Assembly (NCBI RefSeq): GCF_002575655.3
Contig: NC_053037.3
Span: 251,629,135-251,693,134 of the forward strand
DNA length: 64,000 nt
Source of the DNA: Aegilops tauschii subsp. strangulata
Lineage: Eukaryota > Streptophyta > Magnoliopsida > Poales > Poaceae
Direction of reading: 5' to 3'
Position numbers and translations under genes: made by a program. The notes under the pieces were generated by a model. It was given only the letters and a program-made list of their open reading frames with translations, did not search any database and had not been told where the DNA came from. This document shows positions 46,007-55,992 of the stretch, piece by piece. Position 1 is the first letter of the stretch, and each line of letters starts with the position of its first letter.

Positions 46007-46923
46007 TGATAGAGGCAAAGGTGTCCCGTCTTTCGATGAGATGGTGGCTATCGTTTTGGAGGAAGTCGACTTTGACGATCCAACTACGAATGCGCGAGGA
46101 CGTCGCGCCTTAGCAATCGCTAAACCAACTCCGAGAAATTATTGACCACGCCGGAGCACGATCAACCTGACCACGAAGGTATGTTTCCTGCAGGCAAACG
46201 AAGAACAAGCAAGAAACTAAGATTGCAATCTGGATATTGCGAATATAAGAGGAAAGCTTTATTGATCAAGGTGGGGCTCTGTGACGCCTTTGTCTGGTCG
46301 TTGAACACAAACAAAGTACGCGAAGTCGCAGCTATGGCGAACTTTTAATCTAAATAAAACCCAAAGTCTAAACGGTGCCCTAAGGGCTGTATATATGGAG
46401 GAAGAGGGGGGAATTTCGTGGCCCTTGGGGAAGGGGTCCGAAACCAACCCTATCTCTTGTTTCCCCACACATACGGACTCTAAAAACAGCCTATACTTAT
46501 GTATTTCGAAATTACATGGGCCTCGCCCAATAATAAGGTGACGCAGCACCTAGGATAGCCTCTAGACGAAATTTATGAAGTGGCATCTTGTATATTTCGT
46601 CCAAGGCTTCATTCACTCCTTATGGTGGCTTCAAAGTCCTGAAATTATCACTTGTAACTCCGTTCTTGTTCCCCTTGCGCATGCCATCAACTCCATGCTT
46701 GTTCTTGCTCCAATGTTCATCCTTCTCCAAGCTAGGCCCTTCATTTGTAAGCAAAACAAAAGTATCCAATTTAGGCAGCATCATATTCTCATGAACATTA
46801 GAATCATTACCAAGAAACGAAAGTACCTGGTAATTTAATTGGCGTGCGCGAGCTCTAGTAATTGGTCCATTATATGTAACAGTAGGGGCTGTGGGTGTAA
46901 CAATGGTATTGATGTCCTCATCA
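46007..46923 (-). repeat. B2 5' LTR
   Basis: 917 bp, plus-strand TGATAGAGGC...CCTCATCA. The flank is GGACC at 46924. The left end of B2 is gone, so the duplication cannot be tested. Confidence 0.92.
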
Positions 46924-48270
46924 GGACCCCGGAGGCCGATCAGGCCTTCCAAGACTGCAGAAATACCTTACCAGTCCCTTGGTGATGGTGGCACCACGGC
47001 CTCTCGAGCCTCTGGTACTCTACCTTGCCGCCACCCCGTACTCCGCCAGCACGGCGCTGGTGGCGGTCAGGGAGGAATGCCAAGCCAAGGACGCGCCGCG
47101 CCAAGCCGGAGCTGAAGTGGCGCAGGGTCAGGAAGACGCAGCAAAGGCGTCAGCTGGGGAAGACAAAGCTCGGCAGGACAACGTCGCAGAAGCTCCTGAG
47201 GACGGCCAAGTCTCAGGAAACCCTCCACCTCAGGAGATGCACCAATCTCCACAGGACCCCAGCCTCGATAGTGCGCCAGCCCTCGTCGAACACCCGGTGT
47301 ACTTCGTCAGCACCGTACTGAGAGACATGAGGGCACGTTACCCCATGCCTCAGAAGCTCCTGCTCGCACTTTTGGTGGCCTCACGCAAGCTGCGACACTA
47401 CTTCCAGGGGCACCCGATCAAGGTCGTCTCAGCTTACCCATTGGAGAGGGTACTCAGGAGCCCAAATTCAGCTGGAAGGGTCGCTGAGTGGAATATCGAG
47501 CTGCAAGCATTCCAGTTGGAGTTCAGCACTACCAGGGTCATCAAGGGGGCTGCGCTTGCTGACTTTGTGGCAGAATGGATAGATGCTCCGATACTTGAAG
47601 AAGGGGAAGACCGGTCCACCTCCCCAGGGAGCGAGGCTCCGGACGGCTGGGTCATGTATTTCGATGGCACTTTCGCGCACCAGGGCGCAGGAGCTGGAGC
47701 AGTGCTCATCTCGCCCACCCAGGACAAGCTCTACTACGTCGTGCAACTCTGCTTTCAGCACGGCGAGAAGGTCTCCAACAATATCGCAGAATACGAAGGC
47801 CTCATAGCTGGCCTGAAGGCTGCGACAGCTCTAGGGGTGAAGCGCCTTACCGTCAGAGGCGACTCGCAACTCCTCGTCAACTTCTCCAACAAGGTGTACA
47901 AGCCGAAGGACGAGCACATGGAGGCCTACCTCGCGGAGGTACACAAGATGGAAAAGCAGTTCTCAGGTCTCGAGCTGCAGCACGTGCCCCGGGGCACCAA
48001 CAAAGAAGCCGACGGCATCGCCAGGAGAGCATCCAAGCGGCAACCACAAGAGCCTGGTGTCTTTGAGGAGTAGCTCTTCAAGCCATCAGCTACGCCACCT
48101 CTTTCAAGCACTACTCAGCCTCGGGAGGAGCTCCCACAGCCCCCGGCCACGGGAGCCCCGGCCTGTGGCCCGACCTTAGGAGCTCGGCTGCTCTTGGCGC
48201 TCGAGCCCCAGGAGGAATGCTGGACCAAGGAATTTAAGGAGTACCTGACACACGGGGCGCTACCGGAGAA
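46924..48270 (+). pseudogene. E RT end, first RNase H and second (archaeal-type) RNase H
   Basis: Translation starts inside pol (DPEADQAFQD) and shifts frame near 46977. The first RNase H gives MVAPRPLEPLVLYLAATPYS through LRHYFQGHPI and FSTTRVIKGAALADFVAEW. A second RNase H of the ribonuclease-HI fold follows from ~47640, with the acidic residues in MYFDG, AEYEGLIAGL, RGDSQLLVN and TNKEADGIAR. A TAG at 48071-48073, where glutamine is expected, ends the frame; a further shift near 48275 leads into integrase. Confidence 0.82.
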
Positions 48271-49458
48271 GGAAGAGACGCGGAGCGCGTGGCCCGGCAA
48301 GCCACGGCATACTGCATCCAAGACGGCGAGTTATACATGAAACGGCCGAACAATGTCACGCTGCGCTGCATCTCTAGCGATCAAGGAAGGGAGCTGCTGA
48401 TTGACATACACGGCGGGGACTGCGGGCACCACTCGTCGTCACAGACCCTCGTCGGCAAGGTGTTCCACAGTGGATTCTACTGGCCTACAGCACTCAACGA
48501 CGCAGCCGAGCTGGTGAAGTCTTGCGAAGCTTGCCAATTCCACGCCAAGCAAATCCATCAGCCTGCTCAGGGCCTCCGAACCATCCCGCTCACATGGCCG
48601 TTCGCAGTCTGGGGGCTGGACATCTTAGGCCCGTTCCCATGGGCGCCAGGGGGCTATCGCTATCTCTACGTCGCCATCGACAAGTTCGCCAAGTGGGCGG
48701 AAGTGGAAGCCATCTGTACCATCCCGGCCGGCTCTGCCGTCAAGTTCATCAAGGGCCTCGTGAGCCGCTTCGGGGTCCCCAACCGCATCATCACAGATAA
48801 CGGCTCGTAGTTTACTAGTAACCTCTTCAAAACCTACTGTGCTAACCTTGGAACGCAGATCTGCTATGCTTCGGTGGCCCACCCCAGGAGCAATGGTTAA
48901 GGTGAGCGCGCCAACGTAGAGGTCCTGAGGGGCCTCAAGACCAGGACCTTCAAGAAGAAGCTGGAGGCCTGCGGCAGGGGCTGGCACGACGAGCTCCAGT
49001 CCGTGCTGTGGTCTATCCGCACCACCTCTACCAAGCCAACGGGCGAGACTCCATTCTTCCTCGTCTACGGAGCCGAAGCAGTCCTTCCTCACGAGGTCAA
49101 GCATCTCTTCGCACGGGTCCTGGCGTTCGACGAAACGCAGCAGGACGCCACACGGGGGATGGATCTCATGCTGGGGGAGGAACGTCGTCGAGAAGCTGCA
49201 TTAAGGGCGGCAAAGTACCAGCAAGCGCTGCGGCAATACCACTGCCGCAACGTTCGCTCCAGGACGCTTGAGACGGGTGACCTGGTCCTGAGGCGGGTCC
49301 TCTCCAGGGAAGGGTTGCATAAGCTTTCACCCATGTGGGAGGGCCCGTTCAGGGTCGTCCACATCTCCAGGCCTGGCGCCGTGCGCCTGGAGACGCAAGA
49401 AGGGACACTTATCCAAAACGCCTGGAACATCAAGCACCTCCGGAAGTTCTACCCATGA
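48271..49458 (+). pseudogene. E integrase, two nonsense changes
   Basis: The zinc-binding region HGGDCGHH...CEACQFHAKQ is at ~48410-48550. The catalytic core shows GLDILGPFPW, then RIITDNGS, then GERAN at the expected places for D, D and E. A TAG at 48808-48810 follows TDNGS, and a TAA at 48898-48900 lies just before GERAN; both replace glutamine codons. The remaining ~185 residues (SVLWSIRTT through NIKHLRKFYP) are open to the normal stop at 49456. Confidence 0.85.
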
Positions 49459-49538
49459 AGCAAGGCCCAGAGCCTATGAAGCAAGGCCCAGAGCCTGTGA
49501 ATAAAGGTCCAGAGCCTGTGAAGAAGGCCCGGTGCCTG
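49456..49538 (+). repeat. 21-bp tandem repeat starting at the E pol stop codon
   Basis: Four units of tgaagcaaggcccagagcct plus one base, the last one base shorter. The first TGA is the pol stop. Because the period is seven codons, the next units again begin with an in-frame TGA. Confidence 0.85.
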
Positions 49539-50315
49539 TGAAGAATCGCCGCCCGTGACACTCTCACGTAATAATGAGTTGGGCTATACACGCCCCGGAG
49601 TCTCAGGAGCGCCGGCCTCAGGCCCTGGGGCTCCCGCCCATGCCTAGTGGCAGCACTTAGCTCCGCGCTGGTGAGAAGACTTGAAGACTAGATTAGGTGC
49701 CGGACGCGGCTTTTCATTTGCTTTCCGTAGTTGGCTCGCTTTTCCTTAATCGAAGTTGCTCTTGGTGTTCATTGCCGATTTGATTCCCTAGCCTCTTACC
49801 ACATTTTTCGGCTCTGGTTTGCTCGTGTTCTCTCTCTTGCATACCTTGCGAGGGGGCTAGGCAGGTGCCCCCGCGAGCATTTTTCTTCTCTCTGCCTTCT
49901 CACGAGCCACCCTAGTTCGAGCCTGAAAGCTGGCGCATCTCTCCTAATCTATGTCCCTCGGGTACCGTGATACAAAGCGCCAAGTCGAGGCTTGGGTGGA
50001 CGGCGAATCCTCTAGCGCACCCCTAAAGAATTTTTGCAGTTTCCGAGCAAGCATAGACCACCAGGTTAAGATGGACACGAGGAAACAAACGCCTTGTGAG
50101 GAAGAGGACGTCCTGGACGCACCAGGTTAAGTTATCTTTGCGCAAAAATAACAACACGGCATGAGGATAACACGCACAGTGCGATAACTAAGGAACCACA
50201 GTTCGATACACGCCTCTGGGCCCATACTGGTTTAATATTTTGATGCAGGAAAAAGAGCTAAACAAAGCGGCGTTGCCGCAATCCGCGGAGGCAGGCCCTT
50301 AGCGGCGCCCTGAGC
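49539..50315 (+). other. E 3' untranslated region
   Basis: Sequence between pol and the antisense frame. I see no domain. Frames here are short and lack motifs. Confidence 0.4.
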
Positions 50316-50870
50316 CTAGCCGGACCTTTCCTCGTGCTTGACGGAGGCGCGGCGACGAGATGACCCGCTGCCTCCTTTGAAGCGGGCACGGTGGCGCGGC
50401 GGCTGGTCGTAGCCACCAGTGCTGGAGCCGTCACCGGAGGAAGAGCCGTCGTAGCTGGAGGAGACACGGTCGCCACCGAGGGCAGGCTCGCCCTCGTCCT
50501 CGTCGCGGCCGTCACCAAGGCCGAGCACCTCCTCACCGTCGTTCGTCTCGGGGCAGCACCCGGCGCGGCGACCATCTTCCCCAAACACCCTCACATAGAG
50601 GGTCGACCCACCGTCATACCTGAAGTGGAGCGTGCACCACCTGCCCAGACCGCGCGCGCGGGCAAACGTCTGCCAACCGCGGGCAAGGGGTATGTTGCCC
50701 GCGGCAGAAGTCTCGACCGCGACCCAAGAGGCCTTGCTGCAGCAACCATCCGCCTGCAACCAGAGCCTGCCTGGACTAGGGGTCGGCAGTTCGTCGATGA
50801 AGAAGCGCGGAAGCTGGAGCTAGTTGCCGGTCGGGTTCTCCGACTAGACGACGAACTCCGGCGACACTTC
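50316..50870 (-). pseudogene. Antisense B3-domain-like frame inside E
   Basis: On the minus strand, between pol and the 3' LTR, one frame reads SAEVSPEFVV, stop, SENPTGN, stop, LQLPRFFIDEL, then KASWVAVE, LARGWQTFARARGLG, TLHFRYDGGSTLYVRVFGE. The order and spacing match a plant B3 DNA-binding domain, whose end typically reads W.V...L..GW..F....L..GD...FRYDG...F.V.IF. The two TAG stops lie at 50844-50846 and 50820-50822. The same frame upstream holds an AT-hook-like KRGRGRPRK, but an ATG in another frame near 51110 shows the N-terminus is shifted. The C-terminus is Ser/Gly/Arg-rich and ends at 50316. Antisense extra frames at this place are known in Tat elements. The B3 call rests on pattern only. 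Confidence 0.6.
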
Positions 50871-51437
50871 CGCTGAGTGGAAGCGCGGAAGGGGAGGCCG
50901 CGCCACCATTGCACGCCTCCCTTCATTAGCTGGACCGCCATGGCTAGGATGATCCCCTCTGCGTGGCGCGGCGCCGCCACGATGGTGGGCCACGGCGGGG
51001 GTCGCGGCATGCTTGCGTGGACGGCCGCGACCGCGCTTGGGCGCCGGGGAGCTCGCGAGGAGCCTTTCCCTTCTCAGCGGCAGAGAACTTCCTTCGTGGC
51101 GCCATCGGTGGCGCTGCAAGCAGTGGAGCAAGGAGGAAGAAGCAAGCAAGGGAGGAAGAGATGGGCGACGGGGGCTCCGCCCCTCCTCCCTATTTATAGC
51201 GGAAGAAGGCCAACCGGCGTCTCCCACGATCACAGGTAATGGTTTTCCTTGCATGTCGCAGGGACTGGTCAACTCGTGCAGTTGCCGAGGCAGCGTGGGG
51301 AAGCGGAGACGCCCACGTCCAATCGACCGCCACGCGTCAACCGAGGCCGCGGGCTTTTGGGCCCCGCGGTGCTCCGAACTTGACCCTTGGCTTCGCCGCG
51401 AAGCCAAGCCCGAGCGCACCTTGGGCCCGGGGGCTAC

Positions 51438-52346
51438 TGTCGGCGTTCTGGGAACGGGGGTCCTCAGACTTGCCTGCCTGCGGCCCACAGCGTGGCTAAG
51501 CCAGCAGGCCGTACGGCCCATCTCCATCAACAAGGCATCCAAGACCCTCGCGAGGGTCCAAGCCTCGCGAGGCGGACGACGCAAGACCTCCTCCAGAGTG
51601 GCCTAGCCAGGCAGGCTCGCGAGGAGCGGAGATATCAAGGCAGGGCAAAACCTCACGAGGCTCTCGTGACGTGAGCCATGATGAATGACACCAGACGAGT
51701 GCCAGGCGGGCACCAGCGCGCGCAGCGTCCTTATTTCCTCTTTGGTGCTAAGGAGGCCAGCGCAGGCGAAGAGTACCGAGGCATCAGGCAAAGGTTGCTA
51801 TATTGGTGCAACGAGACCGAGACCAGGAGGACGGCAAGACGGAGGTCATCGTGGAGCCCAAGACGGCGTCACCACAGAGCTTTTCGCAGGCGAAGACCAC
51901 TTTTGTCAGGATAGCTTATACTAGCTGTCCCCCTTCAAGTTTGCCCGCCGTTGTTGGCTCCCTTCCCGCTCGATATTTGGGAAGAGGACTAGGGCCTATA
52001 TAAGTAGAGCTAGCCACCATAGTAGAGGCATCTCATCTTAGCTTGATCCAACCCGATCGAGAGCCTACCCTAGCCACAAGAACACCTCAACCTCAGGAGG
52101 CTGTTCTTCCCTTGTACTTTTCATCATCAGCCCAAGAGGCAATCCACCACCACCACACTAGAGTAGGGTATTACACCACAACGGTGGCCCGAACCAGTAT
52201 AAACCTCGTGTCTTTCTGTGTTGCGAGTTCGTCGAGTTCGTCCGCGAGATCTTAGCGAGCTAGGGCGTAGATCGGTAGAGAGGAAAGACTTCGTGCACAC
52301 CCCAGTGTTCGAACCTTAAGGGTTTGCCGGAACCCCACGTCCGACA
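51438..52346 (+). repeat. E 3' LTR
   Basis: 909 bp, TGTCGGCGTTCTGGG...CCACGTCCGACA, after the polypurine tract. TATATAA is at 51997-52003. The next five bases are AAGAC; the matching copy would lie at the lost 5' end. Confidence 0.85.
51997..52003 (+). promoter_or_regulatory. TATA box of E LTR
   Basis: TATATAA in gggcctatataagtag, 560 bp into the LTR. Confidence 0.6.
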
Positions 52347-53175
52347 AAGACATTATCGAGAGCAAAGCAAGGAGGTATTATGGGAAGTTTTGAGCAGGCA
52401 GGCAATCGTTCGATGCCTGAAACAAAGTGTGAAAGGGGTTCAAGCAACGGGAATAATTATTATGTCTGATACCAGAATAGATCACTAGGAATGTGGTTCG
52501 TGAATTGCATACGAAGCCAAGCTCAGGGAATATCTTTGGCAATAGGGTCTACAGGAGAGTCAGGTTTCGATCTTGTGGAACTGTGGGTTATGGGCCCACC
52601 ATGTGGGTTAAAAGTAGAAAGTGGGCTGACATCTTGCACGGTCACAATAGCAAGGCATGCCAGAGAATACCCTGTCAGTTATGTCAGCAACAACATCGGT
52701 ACCAAGGGCAAGGGACGAAGAGAACCATTTTCCTGCTCGTTGAACGAGCTAGACCAATAGGCAAAGTTCTCGTCCATCGGTGGTTATCGGAATGTCATCA
52801 ACAATGGTAACAGGGTCTTACTGACAGAGTGGTACAACGAGGTGCTTACCTAAGCAGGGGATTATCACTGCTTAGTTAAGTCAGATTACAAGAAAGGTTA
52901 AACAAAGCAATGGAAAGGAAAAGTGATTAGTATGCTAATCAGGACAATGGAAAGGAAAATGTGGTTATACTCGAGTATCAAGAGTATATCTTTCCCATCC
53001 ATGTCAGGACAGCAAGTAGACAACCAATTAAGTAAAGGGGCAAGGGATTTCATGATGTTACCCATACCATGTGTTTGGATAATTGATTTAAGAAACATTT
53101 AGCATTGCGCTTCCAATGTTCTTATTGAAGATCGAAGTACCTCAGGCATGCTTCGAGATAGCATTGATATTGTGA
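52347..53175. other. Unassigned sequence between E and D2
   Basis: About 830 bp with no gene. It has the texture of an old interspersed repeat (an internal or LTR piece of another retroelement), but I see no terminus or motif to place it. Confidence 0.35.
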
Positions 53176-54200
53176 TGTAGGGCGGAACCCTAGATGGCCG
53201 ATCTTTCATGAAAGGAGCGGATCCCAACTAAGAACACGAAGAACACGAGGGGAAACACGAGGGGAAGACACGAGAGAATCACTCAAACCAACAAGAACAA
53301 TCACACATGTGCTAGATCCTCGAAACACAAAGAGATACACGATCCAAATCCAACAAGGGACGATACAAAGGTAACCGGTTCTTCTCCGAAAGGAGGTCTT
53401 GAGGGGGGGGTCTTCTCCGTGAGGAGGTCTTGAATCCAAGGGGATCTTCTCCGTAGAGGGGCCGCGGTCTCTCTCGTGGAGTAGATCCGTAATGGATGAG
53501 CAATGCTCTATCTCACAAATGAGCTAAAACAATGCTAACCCTAGAAAGATGGAGGAGAAAGAGTATATATAGTCTAGGGAGTGGAATGGGTACACGGGCC
53601 TCAGCCCTTACTGTGCGCAGACAGGGGTGGCCGGATGTCCGGGCGACGGCCGGATGTCCGGGGCTTCAGGAGAGGCCGGATGTCCGGGCTGGGGGGCGGA
53701 TGTCCGGGCTGGAGGGCAAAACTTCTGGATGTTCTGTAGCATGACGCCGGATGTCCGGGCGAGGGGCCGGATTTCCGGGGCTTCGGGAGGAGCCGAATGT
53801 CCGGGGCTGGGGCTGGGGCCGGATGTCCGGGCCCTGTAGCACTTCGATGGCTGGGCTGCTGCTGTTGTTTACATCTTCAGGGGCCGGATGTCCGGGGCTT
53901 TGGCCGGATGTCCGGGGCCTGGAAGGTGAACTTGCCTTCTTCCGTTGGTTCTCTTCATCCATGGACTTGGTGGCTTGTCCGTCTTCGCGTGCACCTTCGT
54001 GAGGGTCCTCTTGACACCTGATCATGCATAGCATATCGGACTTAGGTAGTAGCCATGTCTCGAGTGGATCATATGTGATATCACTAAGGAAGGAAGTCAC
54101 CTCGTTCTCGAGAGCTCTAGCTCGTGCTTGTGTCATAGGTCCTCTTGGCTCTTGATGAGACGATGGTAGGTCCATGGGGATGACCGTAGGATGCTCCGCA
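53176..54200 (-). repeat. D2 3' LTR
   Basis: 1,025 bp. On the minus strand TGCGGAGCATCC...CCCTACA. From about 53630 to 53930 it contains roughly a dozen ccggatgtccgggg units. D1 has the array at the same place, but with a different core. Confidence 0.85.
53630..53930. repeat. ccggatgtccgg array in D2 LTR
   Basis: Near-palindromic CpG-rich units at irregular spacing. On the minus strand they lie in the pol reading frame and give PDIRP-type repeats. Confidence 0.85.
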
Positions 54201-55480
54201 TCATCTCCCCTCCCTTGGGAAAGATCCGACCTCGGATCGAAATCCTCATCACCATGGTACGGGGATAGATCTTTGATGTTGAAGATGTCTCTCACGGAGT
54301 ACTTGTCGCGTGGGATGTCGATCTTGAATGCGTTGATGTTGTAGCGTGCAAGCACCTTGAAGGGTCCATCCGCTCGGGGTAGTAGCTTGGACTTGCGTTC
54401 CTTGGGGAAGCGATCCTTGCGAAGGTGTAGCCACACAAGATCTCCAACATTGAACATCATGGGTTGCTTGTTGACGTTGAGCTTGGTCGCGAGTCGTTGT
54501 ACTTGGCGTTTTCTTGTATCTTCGTGCATCTTCTTGAGGAAGTTGACTCGGGCACTCGCGTCCATGTTTCTGCGCTCTTGTAGCGATAGAGGTAGAATGT
54601 CCAATGGAGACAATGGGTTGAAGCCATAGACGACCTCGAAGGGGGACTTGCCGGTAGTCGAATGTCTTGCACGATTGTAGGCGTACTCGGCAATGGGTAG
54701 GCACTCCTCTCACTCCTTGATGTTCTTCTTTATCAACACGCGTAGTAGAGTGGAGAGCGTGCGGTTGGTCACCTCCGTTTGGCCGTCGGTTTGTGGATGG
54801 TATGCCGAAGAGAACAAAAGCTTGATTCCGAGCTTGGCGCACAATGTCTTCCAAAAGTAACTCAAGAACTTGACGGCGCGGTCCGAGACAATCGTCTTTG
54901 GCACTCCATGAAGGCGCAAGATTTCCCTACAAAACAAATTTGCAACATGTGAAGCATCGTCTATCTTGTTGCAAGGAATGAAATGTGCCATTTTGGAGAA
55001 TCGGTCCACAACAACAAAAATGGAATCCTTGCCAGTTCGAGTTCTAGGCAAACCAAGCACAAAGTCCATGCTAATGTCTTCCCATGGGTGATATGGAATT
55101 GGAAGTGGCATATAGAGGCCATGAGATTGAGCTTTGGACTTAGCTCTACGACATGTAGAGCATCGGTTGGTGAAGCGATTGACGTCGCGGAACATCTTGG
55201 GCCAAAAGTAGTTCTTGGAGAGCGTAGCAAATGTCTTGTCGCGTCCAAAGTGTCCCATGAGTCCGCCTCCATGAGATTCCTGCAAAAGCAACAAGCGAAG
55301 AGAGGACTCGGGGATGCAAAGTTTGTTAGCTCTCATAAGATATCCATCTTTGATGTAGTATCGATCCCAAGAAGTATGCGTCAAACACTTGGCATAAGGA
55401 ATAGAAAATGTAGGATCATGCTCATACAAGTCTTTTATATGCTCAAAGCCAATGACACAAGGACTCAAACTTTCACGCAC
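53666..55480 (-). pseudogene. D2 integrase fused to an RT stub
   Basis: Minus-strand reading goes from RESLSPC, the N-terminal edge of RT, directly to [15 protein letters not shown], the start of integrase; the junction is near 55455. RT and RNase H (over 1 kb in B1) are missing while the frame is kept. Integrase has [10 protein letters not shown]...[27 protein letters not shown] and [10 protein letters not shown], then GPF ([10 protein letters not shown]). A TGA near 54710 replaces a tryptophan codon in KEWEEC-type wording. The tail GPMTQARARALE lies in the LTR. Confidence 0.85.
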
Positions 55481-55992
55481 ATGTCCATGGTCTATGAGAT
55501 GCTTTACTTGCCTTTGAATTTCTTTGGTTTCTTCGGGGTTGACGCGTTAGGGCGCTTTGTTTGGAAGCAGCGCTCCGGGGATGAGATCAATTCGGTGCTC
55601 AATGCCTCGTAGTGGTGGTAGACCTGGAGGTAGCTCATCGGGGAAAACATCTTGGAATTCCTGCAATAAAGAAGATAACACCAAAGGTAGATCGTGAGAG
55701 TTGTTAGTTTTTGGTGCCTCATCCTTGCACAATAGGACATAGTGTAGGACACTTGATGGGTTCTCACTCACTTCTCTCATCTCACGTTTGGTGGCAAATA
55801 GGACTAAGTTTTTCTTGTCGCTCATCGTGGAGGCACTCAATTTGGGCTTGTGGCGCTCACTCTCTTTTTGGTGGTTCACTCTCTCACTATTCTCTCCACG
55901 ATGGGTGTTTTGCTTGTCGGCGAGCACTTGGCTTGGAGACATAGGATGTAGCACAAACTCTTTCCCTTTCATCTTGAAGCTATAGTGATTTT
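55481..55992 (-). pseudogene. D2 protease-RT linker
   Basis: It continues gag-protease in another frame: NHYSFKMKGKEFVLHPM, then PPGLPPLRGIEHRIDLIPGA. A stop at 55547 falls within the APYR-type motif that precedes RT. Confidence 0.8.

Larger units (their letters stand above)
46924..52346 (+). mobile_element. E: 3' part of a Tat-lineage gypsy retrotransposon
   Basis: GC-rich coding sequence in contrast to its AT-rich neighbours. The order is RT end and first RNase H, a second RNase H, integrase, a long 3' region with tandem repeats and an antisense frame, polypurine tract (ttgggcccgggggctac) and a 3' LTR. Two RNase H domains and an extended 3' region with antisense coding mark the Tat lineage. 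B2 is inserted in the RT/RNase H linker; the 5' half of E is not in the window. Confidence 0.88.

Noticed and set aside
47067..47252. Antisense frames opposite E RNase H
   Set aside because: Shadows of a clear coding region on the plus strand.
51013..51110. AT-hook protein (GRGRPRK) as a separate gene
   Set aside because: The motif is in the antisense E frame and its start is out of frame with the nearest ATG; I treat it as part of the same decayed frame.
50877..51606. Long plus-strand open frames in the GC-rich part of E
   Set aside because: They are shadows of GC-rich composition and of the antisense frame, and show no domain.
52491..52810. Proteins of ~90-105 residues between E and D2
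   Set aside because: Overlapping frames of the same DNA, no motif, and repeat-like context.
53630..53930. CRISPR-like spaced repeats
   Set aside because: The units are 12-16 bp, irregularly spaced, inside an LTR in a plant genome, with no cas genes.
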